Positions 8,717 through 17,568 of a DNA stretch of 64,000 nt are shown piece by piece. The DNA lies in contig NZ_CP029378.1 in assembly GCF_003268675.1 (NCBI RefSeq), forward strand, positions 1,798,001 to 1,862,000, written 5' to 3'. The stretch comes from Streptomyces bacillaris (lineage in GTDB: Bacteria; Actinomycetota; Actinomycetes; Streptomycetales; Streptomycetaceae). Every line of letters starts with the position of its first letter. Positions within the stretch are counted from its first letter, which is position 1. The notes under the pieces were generated by a model that did not search any database, was not told the origin of the DNA, and saw nothing but the letters and a program-made list of their open reading frames with translations. The position numbers were made by a program, and so were the translations under genes.

Positions 8717-8803
8717 ATGACCGACACCGATGTGCGCCTGTGGCGGAGGGTCCATATGGACCTCGTCCGTTACGCGGGCTGCGTGTGTCGCCCGTCCTGC
8801 TGA
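8717..8803 (+). CDS. Putative Cys-rich leader peptide upstream of cysteine dioxygenase
   Basis: This is a very short frame. From ATG 8756, preceded by GGAGGG at 8745-8750, it encodes MDLVRYAGCVCRPSC; from ATG 8717 it would have 28 residues with the same end. Three of the last seven residues are Cys. It ends 72 bases before the cysteine dioxygenase start. Actinobacterial short frames with Cys codon clusters are known attenuators of sulfur genes in mycobacteria: ribosome speed at Cys codons reports the cysteine level. Here the downstream genes degrade cysteine and handle sulfane sulfur, so the same logic is likely. Translation is inferred, not shown. Confidence 0.6.
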   Translation: MTDTDVRLWRRVHMDLVRYAGCVCRPSC

Positions 8804-8875
8804 ATCGCCTTCCTCCACCGGCCCGTGCCTCTCTCCGCACGGCCGGTCCTCGCGCGAACTCTCAGGACGGTCCCT

Positions 8876-9529
8876 GTGTCTTCCCCTTCTTCCGCCGTGC
8901 CTTCCACCGTGCCCACGGCCGCCTCCGTACCCTCCCCCGCCACCGCTCCGGCGGCCTCGGCCCCTGCGGTCTCCGCCCCGGTCGGCCCGGCTCCCGCCGT
9001 CTCCGCGCGGGTCGGCTCGGCCCGTAGCGTCTCCGCCGGTCCGACGGCCGCCGAGCTGCTCGACTTCGTCCGCCGCGCCGCCGAGGACACCGCCCTCATC
9101 GCCTCGCTCCCGCTCGATCCGGAGGGCCGCACCTGGGTCCGGCTCGACGGCCCCCGGGGCAGTGAGGCCTGGCTGATCGGCTGGCCGCCGGGGACCGGGA
9201 CGGGCTGGCACGACCACGCCGACTCGGTCGGCGCGTTCACCACCGCGTCCGGCACGCTCAAGGAACACTCACTGGCCGTACGGCTGCCCACCGACGGCTG
9301 GAAGACCCTGGAGCTGAACGACGGGGTGGACCGGGAGCGGGAGCTGGCGGCCGGTCAGGGCCGGGCCTTCGGTCAGAACCATGTGCACGAGGTGCTCAAC
9401 GAGTCCGACAGCGTGCACGCCGTCTCCGTCCACGCCTACTACCCGCCGCTGCCGCGCATCCGCCGCTTCAGCCGTACCGGTGCCGTGCTCCGGCTGGAGC
9501 AGACCGAGGCCCCGGAGGACTGGCAGTGA
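8876..9529 (+). CDS. Cysteine dioxygenase (cupin)
   Basis: This non-heme iron enzyme of about 217 residues oxidises L-cysteine to cysteine sulfinate. GTG 8876 is chosen because AGGACGG lies just upstream; longer frames would add a Pro/Arg-rich extension. The first 50-60 residues are Ala/Pro/Ser-rich and look disordered. The cupin core shows the iron-binding HxH (His112, His114 in GWHDHADSVGAF) and the third ligand in NHVHEVLNES (probably His171). GTGTGWHDH and VHAYYPPL are typical of bacterial CDO. It overlaps the rhodanese gene by four bases and follows the Cys-rich leader peptide, so the group looks like a cysteine-responsive operon. Confidence 0.88.
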   Translation: MSSPSSAVPSTVPTAASVPSPATAPAASAPAVSAPVGPAPAVSARVGSARSVSAGPTAAELLDFVRRAAEDTALIASLPLDPEGRTWVRLDGPRGSEAWLIGWPPGTGTGWHDHADSVGAFTTASGTLKEHSLAVRLPTDGWKTLELNDGVDRERELAAGQGRAFGQNHVHEVLNESDSVHAVSVHAYYPPLPRIRRFSRTGAVLRLEQTEAPEDWQ

Positions 9530-9978
9530 GCGGCGACGGCGGCGACCACGTCGGTGCCTGGAGCGCGGGCGGGACGGAGCGGGCGGGGACGCCGGAACGG
9601 GTCGGGATCGACGAGTTGCTGGAACGGGTCCGGGCCGGTTACGAGCGGATCGGCCCGCAGGAGGCGGCTGCGGCGGCGACGGACGGGGCGCTGCTGGTGG
9701 ACATCCGGTACGCGGCCCTCCGGGAGCGCGACGGGCTCATCCCCGGCGCGCTCGTCGTGGAGCGCAACGAACTGGAGTGGCGGCTCGACCCCCAGGGCAG
9801 CCACCGCGCCGCCGAAGCGGTGAGCCATGACCTCCGGGTCGTCGTCATCTGCAACGAGGGGTACGCCTCCAGCCTCGCGGTGGCGTCGCTGCGCCAGCTC
9901 GGGCTGCACCGGGCCACCGACCTGATCGGCGGCTTCCAGGCCTGGCGCGCGGCCGGCCTCCCGGTGACACGCCCCTGA
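9526..9978 (+). CDS. Rhodanese-like sulfurtransferase
   Basis: This single rhodanese domain protein of 150 residues starts at GTG 9526, overlapping the cysteine dioxygenase stop (GTGA). The catalytic loop is CNEGYASS with probable sulfur-carrying Cys109; the GGFQAWRAAGLPV motif near the end is typical of the fold. The first 45 residues form a variable Gly/Arg-rich lead-in plus a helix. Such proteins move sulfane sulfur between persulfides, sulfite and cyanide. Coupling to cysteine dioxygenase suggests clearing of cysteine-derived sulfur. Confidence 0.87.
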   Translation: MSGDGGDHVGAWSAGGTERAGTPERVGIDELLERVRAGYERIGPQEAAAAATDGALLVDIRYAALRERDGLIPGALVVERNELEWRLDPQGSHRAAEAVSHDLRVVVICNEGYASSLAVASLRQLGLHRATDLIGGFQAWRAAGLPVTRP

Positions 9979-10055
9979 CACCTTCTCTCCTGGCCCCCTC
10001 TCTCAGGACACACCCGAACGCCGCATTCCGGTGGAGCCATCGCCGTGCGCGACCG

Positions 10056-10083
10056 ACATTCGCCTCATACAGAGGCGAAATGT
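10056..10083. promoter_or_regulatory. Inverted repeat before the orphan gene at 10100
   Basis: ACATTCGCCTC (10056-10066) is mirrored by GAGGCGAAATGT (10072-10083) with one extra A. The right arm abuts the ribosome binding site (CGGAGA) of the next gene, which begins at 10100. It could be an operator overlapping the promoter or a leader hairpin controlling access to the ribosome binding site. Confidence 0.4.
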
Positions 10084-10099
10084 ACGGAGATGACGCGCT

Positions 10100-10741
10100 A
10101 TGGCGATCCCTGTTCTCACCCCGGACCAGCTCGACGCCCAGGCCTCCCGGCTGTACGACACCGGGGCATGGCGGGAGATCGTCTCGGGGTGGGGGCGCAC
10201 CGCCCCCGAGCCCGTAGCTCCGCCCCCTTCAGGGGAGGACCGGCCCTCTTCGGGGCAGGACCGGCCCGCCGACTGGCGGAGCCTGCTGTCCGTCCCCGTG
10301 GAGCAGCTCATCGACGACTCGCTACGGGCACTGCCCGCCGCCTCGCCGCCCGAGCGCCCGCTCCCCGGCCGGCTGGGGGCGGTCCTGCCCGACCGTGTCC
10401 ATGCCTGGCGACGGGTGGGCCAGGCCGATGTCCGGCCCTCCGTCCACCTCGGCTACGCGCGGCAGATCCTGGCCGAATGGGGCTGGCAGAACACCCCGTA
10501 CCGCCTGCGCAACGCCCGGGGCGCCCGCTGTGTCTGCGGCGCGCTGCTCACCGCGCACCGGCTCGGCTACGGCTCCACCGCCACCGTGGACCGGGCCGGT
10601 GCCTGGCTGATCACCGAGCTGCGCTCCCAGGGGTGGACCGGACTGATCGGCCCCTGGAACCGGGCCCCCGGCCGCACCGCCGCCGATGCACTGGCCCTCG
10701 TCGACGCAGCCGCCCGCCGCGCGGCCCTGGCCGAGCACTGA
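10100..10741 (+). CDS. Hypothetical protein
   Basis: This 213-residue soluble protein starts at ATG 10100 after CGGAGA. I do not recognise the family. The first part (MAIPVLTPDQLDAQASRLYDTGAWREIV) is helical, residues 35-60 are a Pro-rich linker, and the second half is rich in conserved-looking aromatic and basic residues: QILAEWGWQNTPYRL, a CVCG pair and HRLGYGSTATVDRAG. There is no signal peptide or membrane segment. It stands alone between the rhodanese gene and convergent recX. Codon bias matches the genome, so it is likely a real gene of the lineage. Confidence 0.65.
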   Translation: MAIPVLTPDQLDAQASRLYDTGAWREIVSGWGRTAPEPVAPPPSGEDRPSSGQDRPADWRSLLSVPVEQLIDDSLRALPAASPPERPLPGRLGAVLPDRVHAWRRVGQADVRPSVHLGYARQILAEWGWQNTPYRLRNARGARCVCGALLTAHRLGYGSTATVDRAGAWLITELRSQGWTGLIGPWNRAPGRTAADALALVDAAARRAALAEH

Positions 10742-10796
10742 GACTGGCCGGACACTGAGAACCGGGCGGCACAGGTCTCTTCCCTTCACTTTCACT

Positions 10797-11474
10797 TCAG
10801 AACGGCTCGTCCAGGCCCTCCGTGTCCTCGCCCTCCTCCTCCAGCGCCTGGCGCACCACCCGTAGGGCCATGCCCTCCCCGTATCCCTTGCGGGCGAGCA
10901 TCCCCGCCAGGCGGCGCAGCCGCTTGTCGCGGTCCAGGCCCCGGGTGGAGCGGAGCTTGCGGGCCACCAGCTCCCGGGCCCGCTCCTCCTCCTGGTCGGT
11001 GTCGAGACGGCCGACCGCCTCGTCGATCACGGCGGAGTCCACGCCCTTCGTCCGCAGCTCACGGACGAGGGCGCGGCGCGCGAGCCCCCGGCCATGATGC
11101 CGGGACTCCACCCACGCCCCGGCGAAGGCCGCGTCGTCGATCAGCCCGACGTCCTCGAAGCGGGCGAGGACCTCCTCGGCCGCCTCGTCCGGGATCTCCC
11201 GCTTACGCAGGGCGTCCGCGAGCTGCTTGCGCGTCCTGGGCGTCCCGGTGAGCAGGCGCAGACAGATGTTGCGCGCCTGCTCGACCGGGTCCTGCGGCTC
11301 CCCCGTATGCCGCTGCCCACGCTCCCGCCGGTCACGCGGCTCCCCCTGCCCGGCCCTCGACGAGGAGGGGGAACCGCTGCTCCTGGTGGCGGAGCGGGCA
11401 CGGCGGCCCGCCCCTTCGCCGAACCCGGTGCCGGGCTCGACGGGCTCTCCCGGCCACTCCGTACGACGTGTCAC
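10797..11474 (-). CDS. recX: RecX regulatory protein
   Basis: This 225-residue protein binds RecA filaments and limits their growth. It starts at GTG 11474, nine bases after the recA stop, so the two are cotranscribed. The N-terminal 75 residues are a Gly/Arg/Glu-rich extension common in Streptomyces RecX. The body holds three-helix RecX repeats: ICLRLLTGTPRTRKQLADALRKREIPDE, GLIDDAAFAGAWVESRHHGRGLARRALVRELRTKG and RKLRSTRGLDRDKRLRRLAGMLARKGY. Position right after recA supports the assignment. Confidence 0.93.
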   Translation of the reverse strand: MTRRTEWPGEPVEPGTGFGEGAGRRARSATRSSGSPSSSRAGQGEPRDRRERGQRHTGEPQDPVEQARNICLRLLTGTPRTRKQLADALRKREIPDEAAEEVLARFEDVGLIDDAAFAGAWVESRHHGRGLARRALVRELRTKGVDSAVIDEAVGRLDTDQEEERARELVARKLRSTRGLDRDKRLRRLAGMLARKGYGEGMALRVVRQALEEEGEDTEGLDEPF

Positions 11475-11483
11475 GGATGGGCC

Positions 11484-12614
<1,131 letters not shown>

Positions 12615-12920
12615 GGGTTCCACCCGATTTGCTTGAGTCGATCGCTTCACGTCAAAGACGCTAACCCCTGCCACTGACAATGGGCCTCGACGTCCTCCCG
12701 GCCTGTGGACAACTCCACGGTCGGGCCCGGAAAAACCCGGCCGAAATCCATGAGAATGGATGTTCGATTTTGGTGTCAAGCGCACCACGCGGGACTGCCG
12801 AGCACCCACGGAGGACGCCCCGCGACACCGAAGCCCCAGTCGGCACGCACGCGTCCCGGGCGGGCACGCACCCGCACCGAGCGAGCATGCGCCCAGGTCA
12901 CCGAAGGCCGGTCGCGCCGG
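12615..12920. other. recA upstream region
   Basis: This 306-base gap lies between recA and the ArsR-type gene, both on the minus strand. The part near 12750-12780 holds the recA promoter and SOS box. The remaining 140 bases, 12781-12920, are GC-rich and show neither a ribosome binding site-led frame nor a clear hairpin. Confidence 0.5.
12752..12779 (-). promoter_or_regulatory. recA promoter with SOS (LexA) box
   Basis: On the minus strand TTGACA (12779-12774) is followed within nine bases by CGAACATCCATTCTC (12766-12752), a good match to the Gram-positive SOS box CGAACRNRYGTTYG. The box occupies the spacer and the probable -10 position, so LexA bound there would block RNA polymerase. The same arrangement is known for other Streptomyces recA genes. 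Confidence 0.7.
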
Positions 12921-13307
12921 TCAGCGGCCGACGGTGGCGGCGGATTCGGGGGCAGCGGCGTCGTGCAGCCCGAGGCGCAGATGCTCGACGTGGTAGAGGG
13001 CCTGGTCGAGGAGTTCGGCGACGTGGTCGTCGTACAGGGAGTAGACGATGCTGCGCCCCTGGCGCTCGCCGGTCACCAGGCCGAGGTTCCGCAGCAGCCG
13101 GAGCTGGTGGGAGCAGGCCGAACTCTCCATGCCGACGGCTTCGGCGAGATCACCGACCGAGCAGGGGCCCTCCTGGAGGCGGGCGAGGATGTAGAGCCGG
13201 GAGGGCGTGGCCAGGGCCTGCAGGGTGGCCGCGACATCGGCGGCGCCGACCGCGTCGAGGCGCTCACGGGTGCCGGCACCGGTGGTGATGTCGCGTCCGT
13301 GACCCAT
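12921..13307 (-). CDS. ArsR/SmtB-family metal-sensing repressor (CzrA-like)
   Basis: This winged-helix repressor has 128 residues from ATG 13307 (MGHGRD...); ATGs at 13316 and 13319 are alternatives, and a nearly leaderless transcript is possible. DNA-binding helices lie in CSVGDLAEAVGMESSACSHQLRLLRNLGLV. The last helix contains D-x-H-x10-H-x2-H in DDHVAELLDQALYHVEH. That is exactly the alpha-5 zinc/cobalt site of CzrA and NmtR. It is transcribed away from the P-type ATPase, with a TGAA-N6-TTCA operator between them. Expected behaviour is repression without metal and release on excess zinc or cobalt. Confidence 0.87.
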   Translation of the reverse strand: MGHGRDITTGAGTRERLDAVGAADVAATLQALATPSRLYILARLQEGPCSVGDLAEAVGMESSACSHQLRLLRNLGLVTGERQGRSIVYSLYDDHVAELLDQALYHVEHLRLGLHDAAAPESAATVGR

Positions 13308-13331
13308 GGACCCCATCATAACGACGACACT

Positions 13332-13345
13332 TGAATACCTGTTCA
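13332..13345. promoter_or_regulatory. TGAA-N6-TTCA operator between arsR-type and ATPase genes
   Basis: TGAA at 13332-13335 and TTCA at 13342-13345 form the half-sites typical of CzrA/NmtR operators, and CATGTTC follows at 13346-13352. The site lies inside the probable ATPase promoter (TTGAAT at 13331; TATGGT at 13355) and just before the repressor start, so a single bound dimer could control both directions. Confidence 0.65.
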
Positions 13346-13403
13346 CATGTTCTTGTATGGTGGGACCGTCGTCCTCGTCCCACCCGCGAAGGGTTGCTTC
13401 GGC

Positions 13404-15383
13404 ATGTCTTCTGTCCTGGACCAGCGCTCCACGCCGCCCTCCGACGCCACGCGCCCGGCCCCGCCGCGACGCCGCACCCGCCTGCTCACGCTGCCCGAGG
13501 CCCGCTGGGCCCTGACGGCGCTGGTGCTGTTCCTCCTCGCCCTGCCCGTCCACCTGCTGGACGGTCCGGCGTGGCTGTGGGGCACCCTGTTCGCCGCGAC
13601 CTACGTCACCGGCGGCTGGGGGCCGGGCTGGGAGGGCCTGAAGGCGCTCAAGGACAGGACGCTCGACGTGGACCTGCTGATGGTCGTCGCCGCCCTGGGG
13701 GCCGCCTCGATCGGGCAGATCCTCGACGGCGCACTACTGATCGTCATCTTCGCCACCTCCGGCGCCCTGGAAGCGGTCGCCACCGCGCGGACCGCCGACT
13801 CCGTACGGGGACTGCTCGACCTCGCCCCGGCCACCGCGACCCGGCTGCTGCCCGACGGCACCGAGGAGACGGTCGAGACCGAGCGGCTGGCGGTCGGGGA
13901 CACGGTCCTGGTCCGGCCCGGCGAGCGGGTCGGCGCGGACGGCCGGGTCCTCGACGGTTCCGGAGAGGTCGACCAGGCCACCATCACCGGCGAGCCGCTG
14001 CCCGTGGCCAAGCGGGCGGGGGACGAGGTGTTCGCCGGTACCGTCAACGGCACCGGCGCCCTGCTCGTACGGGTCGAGCGCGACCCGTCGGACTCGGTGA
14101 TCGCCCGGATCGTGAAGATGGTCGAGGAGGCCTCGGAGACCAAGGCCCCCACCCAGTTGTTCATCGAGAAGATCGAGCAGCGCTACTCGATCGGCATGGT
14201 GGTCGCGACCCTCGCCGTCTTCGGTATCCCGCTCGCCTTCGGAGACTCCCTCTCCTCGGCCCTCCTGCGGGCCATGACGTTCATGATCGTGGCCTCGCCG
14301 TGCGCGGTCGTCCTCTCCACCATGCCGCCGCTGCTGTCCGCCATCGCCAACGCCGGACGGCGCGGTGTGCTCGTCAAGTCCGCCGTCGTCATGGAACGCC
14401 TCGGGCAGATCGACACCGTCGCCCTGGACAAGACCGGCACCCTCACCGAAGGCACTCCCCACGTCACCGACCTGCGCCCCCTCACCGGCAGCGGCCTGGA
14501 CGAGGACGCGCTCCTGGCGCTGGCTGCGTCCGCCGAGCACCCCAGCGAACACCCGCTCGCCCGGGCCGTGGTCGCCGCCGCCCGCGAACGCGCCCTGCCC
14601 CTGACCGGCGTCGAGGACTTCACCTCCGTACCCGGCCAGGGCGTCACCGCCACCGTCGACGGCAGCACCATCACGGTCGGCGCCCCCGCCCGCCTCCTGG
14701 ACACCGGCGCCGACGCCCGGCCGCAACGGGAAGTGGTGGCCGAACTGGAGGAGGCCGGGCGGACCGCCGTCGTCGTCCTGCGCGACCGGGAGCCGGTGGG
14801 CGTGCTGGGCATCGCGGACCGGCTCCGGCCGGACGCGGCGGCCACCGTCGCCGCCCTCACCCGCCTGACCGGCCGCACCCCCATCCTGCTGACCGGCGAC
14901 AACGAGCGCGCCGCCCGGCACCTGGCCGCCCAGGTCGGCATCACCGACGTCCGCGCCGGACTGCTCCCCCAGGACAAGGTCGCCGCCGTCAGGGAATGGG
15001 AGGCCCGGGGACGCCGGGTGCTGGTCGTGGGCGACGGCGTCAACGACGCCCCCGCCCTGGCCGCCGCGCACTCCGGCATCGCGATGGGCCGGGCCGGCTC
15101 CGACCTCGCCCTGGAGACCGCCGACGCCGTCGTCGTGCGCGACGAACTCGCCACCATCCCCTCGATCGTGCGACTCTCCCGCACCGCGCGCCGCCTGGTC
15201 GTCCAGAACCTGGCCATCGCCGGGGCGTTCATCACCGTCCTGGTCGCCTGGGACCTGATCGGCACCCTGCCCCTGCCGCTCGGTGTCGCCGGCCACGAGG
15301 GCTCCACCGTCATCGTCGGCCTGAACGGCCTGCGCCTCCTGCGCGAGAGCGCCTGGCCCCGCCCCGTCCGGGACAGCGCGTAG
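13404..15383 (+). CDS. P1B-4-type heavy-metal efflux ATPase (CtpD/CoaT-like)
   Basis: This 659-residue metal-exporting ATPase starts at ATG 13404 (MSSVLDQRS). It has no N-terminal heavy-metal-associated domain. Ser298-Pro299-Cys300 replaces the CPC of copper pumps, and a late membrane helix has HEGST starting at His631. Both mark the P1B-4 group, whose members move cobalt, iron or zinc. The phosphorylated Asp342 is in DKTGTLTEG; TGDNERAARHLA and GDGVNDAPALAAA form the nucleotide and hinge motifs. Pairing with the CzrA-like repressor points to resistance to cobalt or zinc; the exact metal cannot be fixed by reading alone. Confidence 0.9.
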   Translation: MSSVLDQRSTPPSDATRPAPPRRRTRLLTLPEARWALTALVLFLLALPVHLLDGPAWLWGTLFAATYVTGGWGPGWEGLKALKDRTLDVDLLMVVAALGAASIGQILDGALLIVIFATSGALEAVATARTADSVRGLLDLAPATATRLLPDGTEETVETERLAVGDTVLVRPGERVGADGRVLDGSGEVDQATITGEPLPVAKRAGDEVFAGTVNGTGALLVRVERDPSDSVIARIVKMVEEASETKAPTQLFIEKIEQRYSIGMVVATLAVFGIPLAFGDSLSSALLRAMTFMIVASPCAVVLSTMPPLLSAIANAGRRGVLVKSAVVMERLGQIDTVALDKTGTLTEGTPHVTDLRPLTGSGLDEDALLALAASAEHPSEHPLARAVVAAARERALPLTGVEDFTSVPGQGVTATVDGSTITVGAPARLLDTGADARPQREVVAELEEAGRTAVVVLRDREPVGVLGIADRLRPDAAATVAALTRLTGRTPILLTGDNERAARHLAAQVGITDVRAGLLPQDKVAAVREWEARGRRVLVVGDGVNDAPALAAAHSGIAMGRAGSDLALETADAVVVRDELATIPSIVRLSRTARRLVVQNLAIAGAFITVLVAWDLIGTLPLPLGVAGHEGSTVIVGLNGLRLLRESAWPRPVRDSA

Positions 15384-15615
15384 CCGACCCGCCCCGCCGT
15401 GCCGGACCCGCCCCGGAACGGTTGGGTACACCTACGCATTGTTCGACCCGCCCCCAGGGCTCGATTCTTCCTGAGGCGGCGGTGGCTCCGCCCCTCGTGC
15501 ATCTGCCGGCCCCCCAAGATCGGCATCCGCCGTACGAGGTCGACGTCCCCTCGTCCGGAGCCCCCGCCGCGCCCCTTCCTTCGCCCGTGCCCGGTGTTCG
15601 CCGTGCGCGGGCCCA

Positions 15616-15639
15616 GCCGGGACCGGAGCCGGTCCCGGC
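15616..15639. promoter_or_regulatory. Palindrome before the subtilase gene
   Basis: An 11-bp perfect inverted repeat (arms 15616-15626 and 15629-15639, two-base centre) sits 21 bases before the subtilase start and 9 bases before its AGGAGG. It is either a repressor site or a leader hairpin next to the ribosome binding site. Confidence 0.4.
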
Positions 15640-15660
15640 CCACCCCTCAGGAGGAATCGC

Positions 15661-17247
15661 ATGGTGTCTCAAGCTGCGGTGTGGCGTGTCGCCGCTGCCG
15701 CGTGTGCGGTCGGCGCACTGATAGCCGGTGCCGGTACGGCCGGTGCAGCACCCACGCCCACCGAAGGGCGCATCCTGGGCGCCGACCGCGCGGGCGCGGT
15801 GGAGGGCTCGTACATCGTCACCTTCAAGGACTCGGTGGCGCGGGCGGACATCGACAAGGTGGCGAGGTCACTCGCCGGACGGCACGGCGGAAAGGTCGGC
15901 CACACCTACACCGCCGCGCTCCGCGGCTTCTCCGTGAAGGTGGGCGAGGAGCAGGCCAAGCGGCTGGCGGCCGATCCCTCCGTCGCCCGCGTGGAGGCCG
16001 ACGGAGTCGCGTACGCCCTGGGCACCCAGAACGACCCGACCTGGGGCCTGGACCGCATCGACCAGCGCGATCTGCCCGGCGACCGCAGGTTCACGTACCC
16101 CAACACCGCATCCAATGTGACGGCCTATGTGCTCGACACCGGGATACGCACCTCGCACCGGGACTTCGGCGGCCGGGCGGTCAGCGGCTACGACTTCATC
16201 GACAACGACTCCGTCGCCCAGGACTGCAACGGGCACGGCACCCACGTGGCGGGCACGGTCGGCGGTACGGCCTACGGCGTCGCCAAGGGCGTGAAGCTCG
16301 TGGGCGTACGGGTCCTCAACTGCCAGGGCTCCTCGGGCTCCACCTGGGCCCCGGTGCTGGCCGGCATCGACTGGGTGACCAAGAACGCGGTCAAGCCCGC
16401 CGTCGCCAACATGAGCATCGGCGGCGGCCGGAACTCCTCGGTCGACGACGCGCTGGCCCGGTCGATCGCCTCCGGCGTCACCTACGTCGTCGCGGCGGGC
16501 AACGACGGTGCCAACGCCTGCAACACCTCCCCGGCCGCCGTGCCGGGCGCGGTGACGGTCGGCGCCACCGACAGCCGCGACGCCCGGTCGATCTGGCCGA
16601 GCGGCAAGTCCTCCAACCACGGCACCTGCCTGGACCTGTTCGCCCCGGGCTCCGACGTCATCTCCGCCTCCCACCTCAACGACACCGGCTCCCGCTCCGA
16701 CGGCGGCACCTCGATGGCCTCCCCGCACGTGGCGGGCGCGGCGGCCCTGCTGCTCTCGGCCAACCCCTCCTGGACGCCCAAGCAGGTCCACGACCGGCTG
16801 ATCGCCGACGCCACCCCGAACAAGGTCACCGACGCGCGGACCGGTTCGCCCAACCGCCTGCTGTACGTCCCGAACGACGGCGACACCACCCCGCCGCCCA
16901 CCGGCAGCACCTTCGAGAACACCAACGCCTTCCCGATCCGCGACAACACGACCGTCGAGTCCCCCATCACCGTGAGCGGCATCGCGGGCAACGCGCCCTC
17001 GGCGCTCTCCGTCACGGTCGACATCCGGCACACCTTCCGCGGTGACCTCCGGGTCGACCTCGTCGCCCCGGACGGCGGTGTCTTCCGGCTCAAGGACTAC
17101 AACGCCAACGACAGCGCCGACGACGTACGCGGCACCTTCACCGTGAACGCCTCCGCCAAACCCGCCAACGGCACCTGGAAGCTGCGGGTGAGCGACAACT
17201 GGGTCAACGACACAGGGACGCTGAACTCCTGGTCGCTGAAGTTCTGA
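15661..17247 (+). CDS. Secreted subtilisin-like serine protease with P domain
   Basis: This 528-residue S8 family protease starts at ATG 15661 after AGGAGG. Residues 1-30 form a signal peptide ending AGTAGAA. Residues 45-125 match an inhibitor_I9 propeptide (GSYIVTFKD). The catalytic domain shows Asp in VLDTGIRTSHRDF, His in NGHGTHVAGTVGG and Ser in GGTSMASPHVAGAAA. After a Thr/Pro linker (GDTTPPPTGS) a C-terminal proprotein-convertase P domain follows (TFRGDLRVDLVAPDGG to GTLNSWSLKF), common in actinobacterial aqualysin-like enzymes. It is likely exported and self-processed. An 11-bp palindrome lies before the gene and four stem-loops lie after it. Confidence 0.93.
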   Translation: MVSQAAVWRVAAAACAVGALIAGAGTAGAAPTPTEGRILGADRAGAVEGSYIVTFKDSVARADIDKVARSLAGRHGGKVGHTYTAALRGFSVKVGEEQAKRLAADPSVARVEADGVAYALGTQNDPTWGLDRIDQRDLPGDRRFTYPNTASNVTAYVLDTGIRTSHRDFGGRAVSGYDFIDNDSVAQDCNGHGTHVAGTVGGTAYGVAKGVKLVGVRVLNCQGSSGSTWAPVLAGIDWVTKNAVKPAVANMSIGGGRNSSVDDALARSIASGVTYVVAAGNDGANACNTSPAAVPGAVTVGATDSRDARSIWPSGKSSNHGTCLDLFAPGSDVISASHLNDTGSRSDGGTSMASPHVAGAAALLLSANPSWTPKQVHDRLIADATPNKVTDARTGSPNRLLYVPNDGDTTPPPTGSTFENTNAFPIRDNTTVESPITVSGIAGNAPSALSVTVDIRHTFRGDLRVDLVAPDGGVFRLKDYNANDSADDVRGTFTVNASAKPANGTWKLRVSDNWVNDTGTLNSWSLKF

Positions 17248-17568
17248 CCGACCGCTGACGTTCCGGCCGGCCGACGTCCCGGTGGAGCCCCGGGAACCTT
17301 CCGAGGCTCCACCTCCTCCGGGAACACCCCACCGGACCGCCGGTGATCCACGTCCCGAACCCTGGTGGATCCCGGCCCACCCGGCCGGTGAGACCTCTCC
17401 GCGAACCTCACCGGCCGGTCGGGGGACGCCTGCGGCGCCCGCACATGCGCCGCAGGCGTCACTCCCCCCTTTCCACCCACCGTCGTGAAAGGCCATCATG
17501 AGCCCGCCGGGCGGCCGACCGGCCCCCGGCCGTCATGCCCCTGCTGCCCACGGGCGCGGAAGGAAGCC
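17248..17568. other. Non-coding region packed with four stem-loops
   Basis: This 321-base gap separates the subtilase from the LuxR-family gene on the same strand. No gene is seen. From 17281 to 17460 it is almost entirely occupied by four consecutive inverted repeats. The remainder to 17568 contains a possible in-frame extension of the regulator from ATG 17485, but the better ribosome binding site (GGAAG) precedes 17569. Confidence 0.65.
17281..17460 (+). repeat. Four tandem stem-loops (terminator array or structured RNA)
   Basis: Stem 1 is GGTGGAGCC (17281-17289) with 17305-17313. Stem 2 is GATCCAC with GTGGATC plus five more pairs after a bulge (17339-17376). Stem 3 is CCGGCCGGTGAG, perfect over 12 bp (17381-17392 with 17407-17418). 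Stem 4 is GACGCCTGCGGCG, perfect over 13 bp (17425-17437 with 17448-17460). A CCCCCCTTTCC tract follows stem 4. Any one could act as a Streptomyces terminator; four in a row is unusual and could mark a structured RNA. Confidence 0.65.

Noticed and set aside
6930..9978. Monooxygenase, dioxygenase and rhodanese as a natural-product gene cluster
   Set aside because: No polyketide, peptide or terpene core gene nearby; the pair is better explained by cysteine catabolism.
13331..15721. Long frame in the +2 shadow of the P-type ATPase
   Set aside because: Composition is Arg/Pro-rich and no motif fits; the ATPase frame has full motif support.
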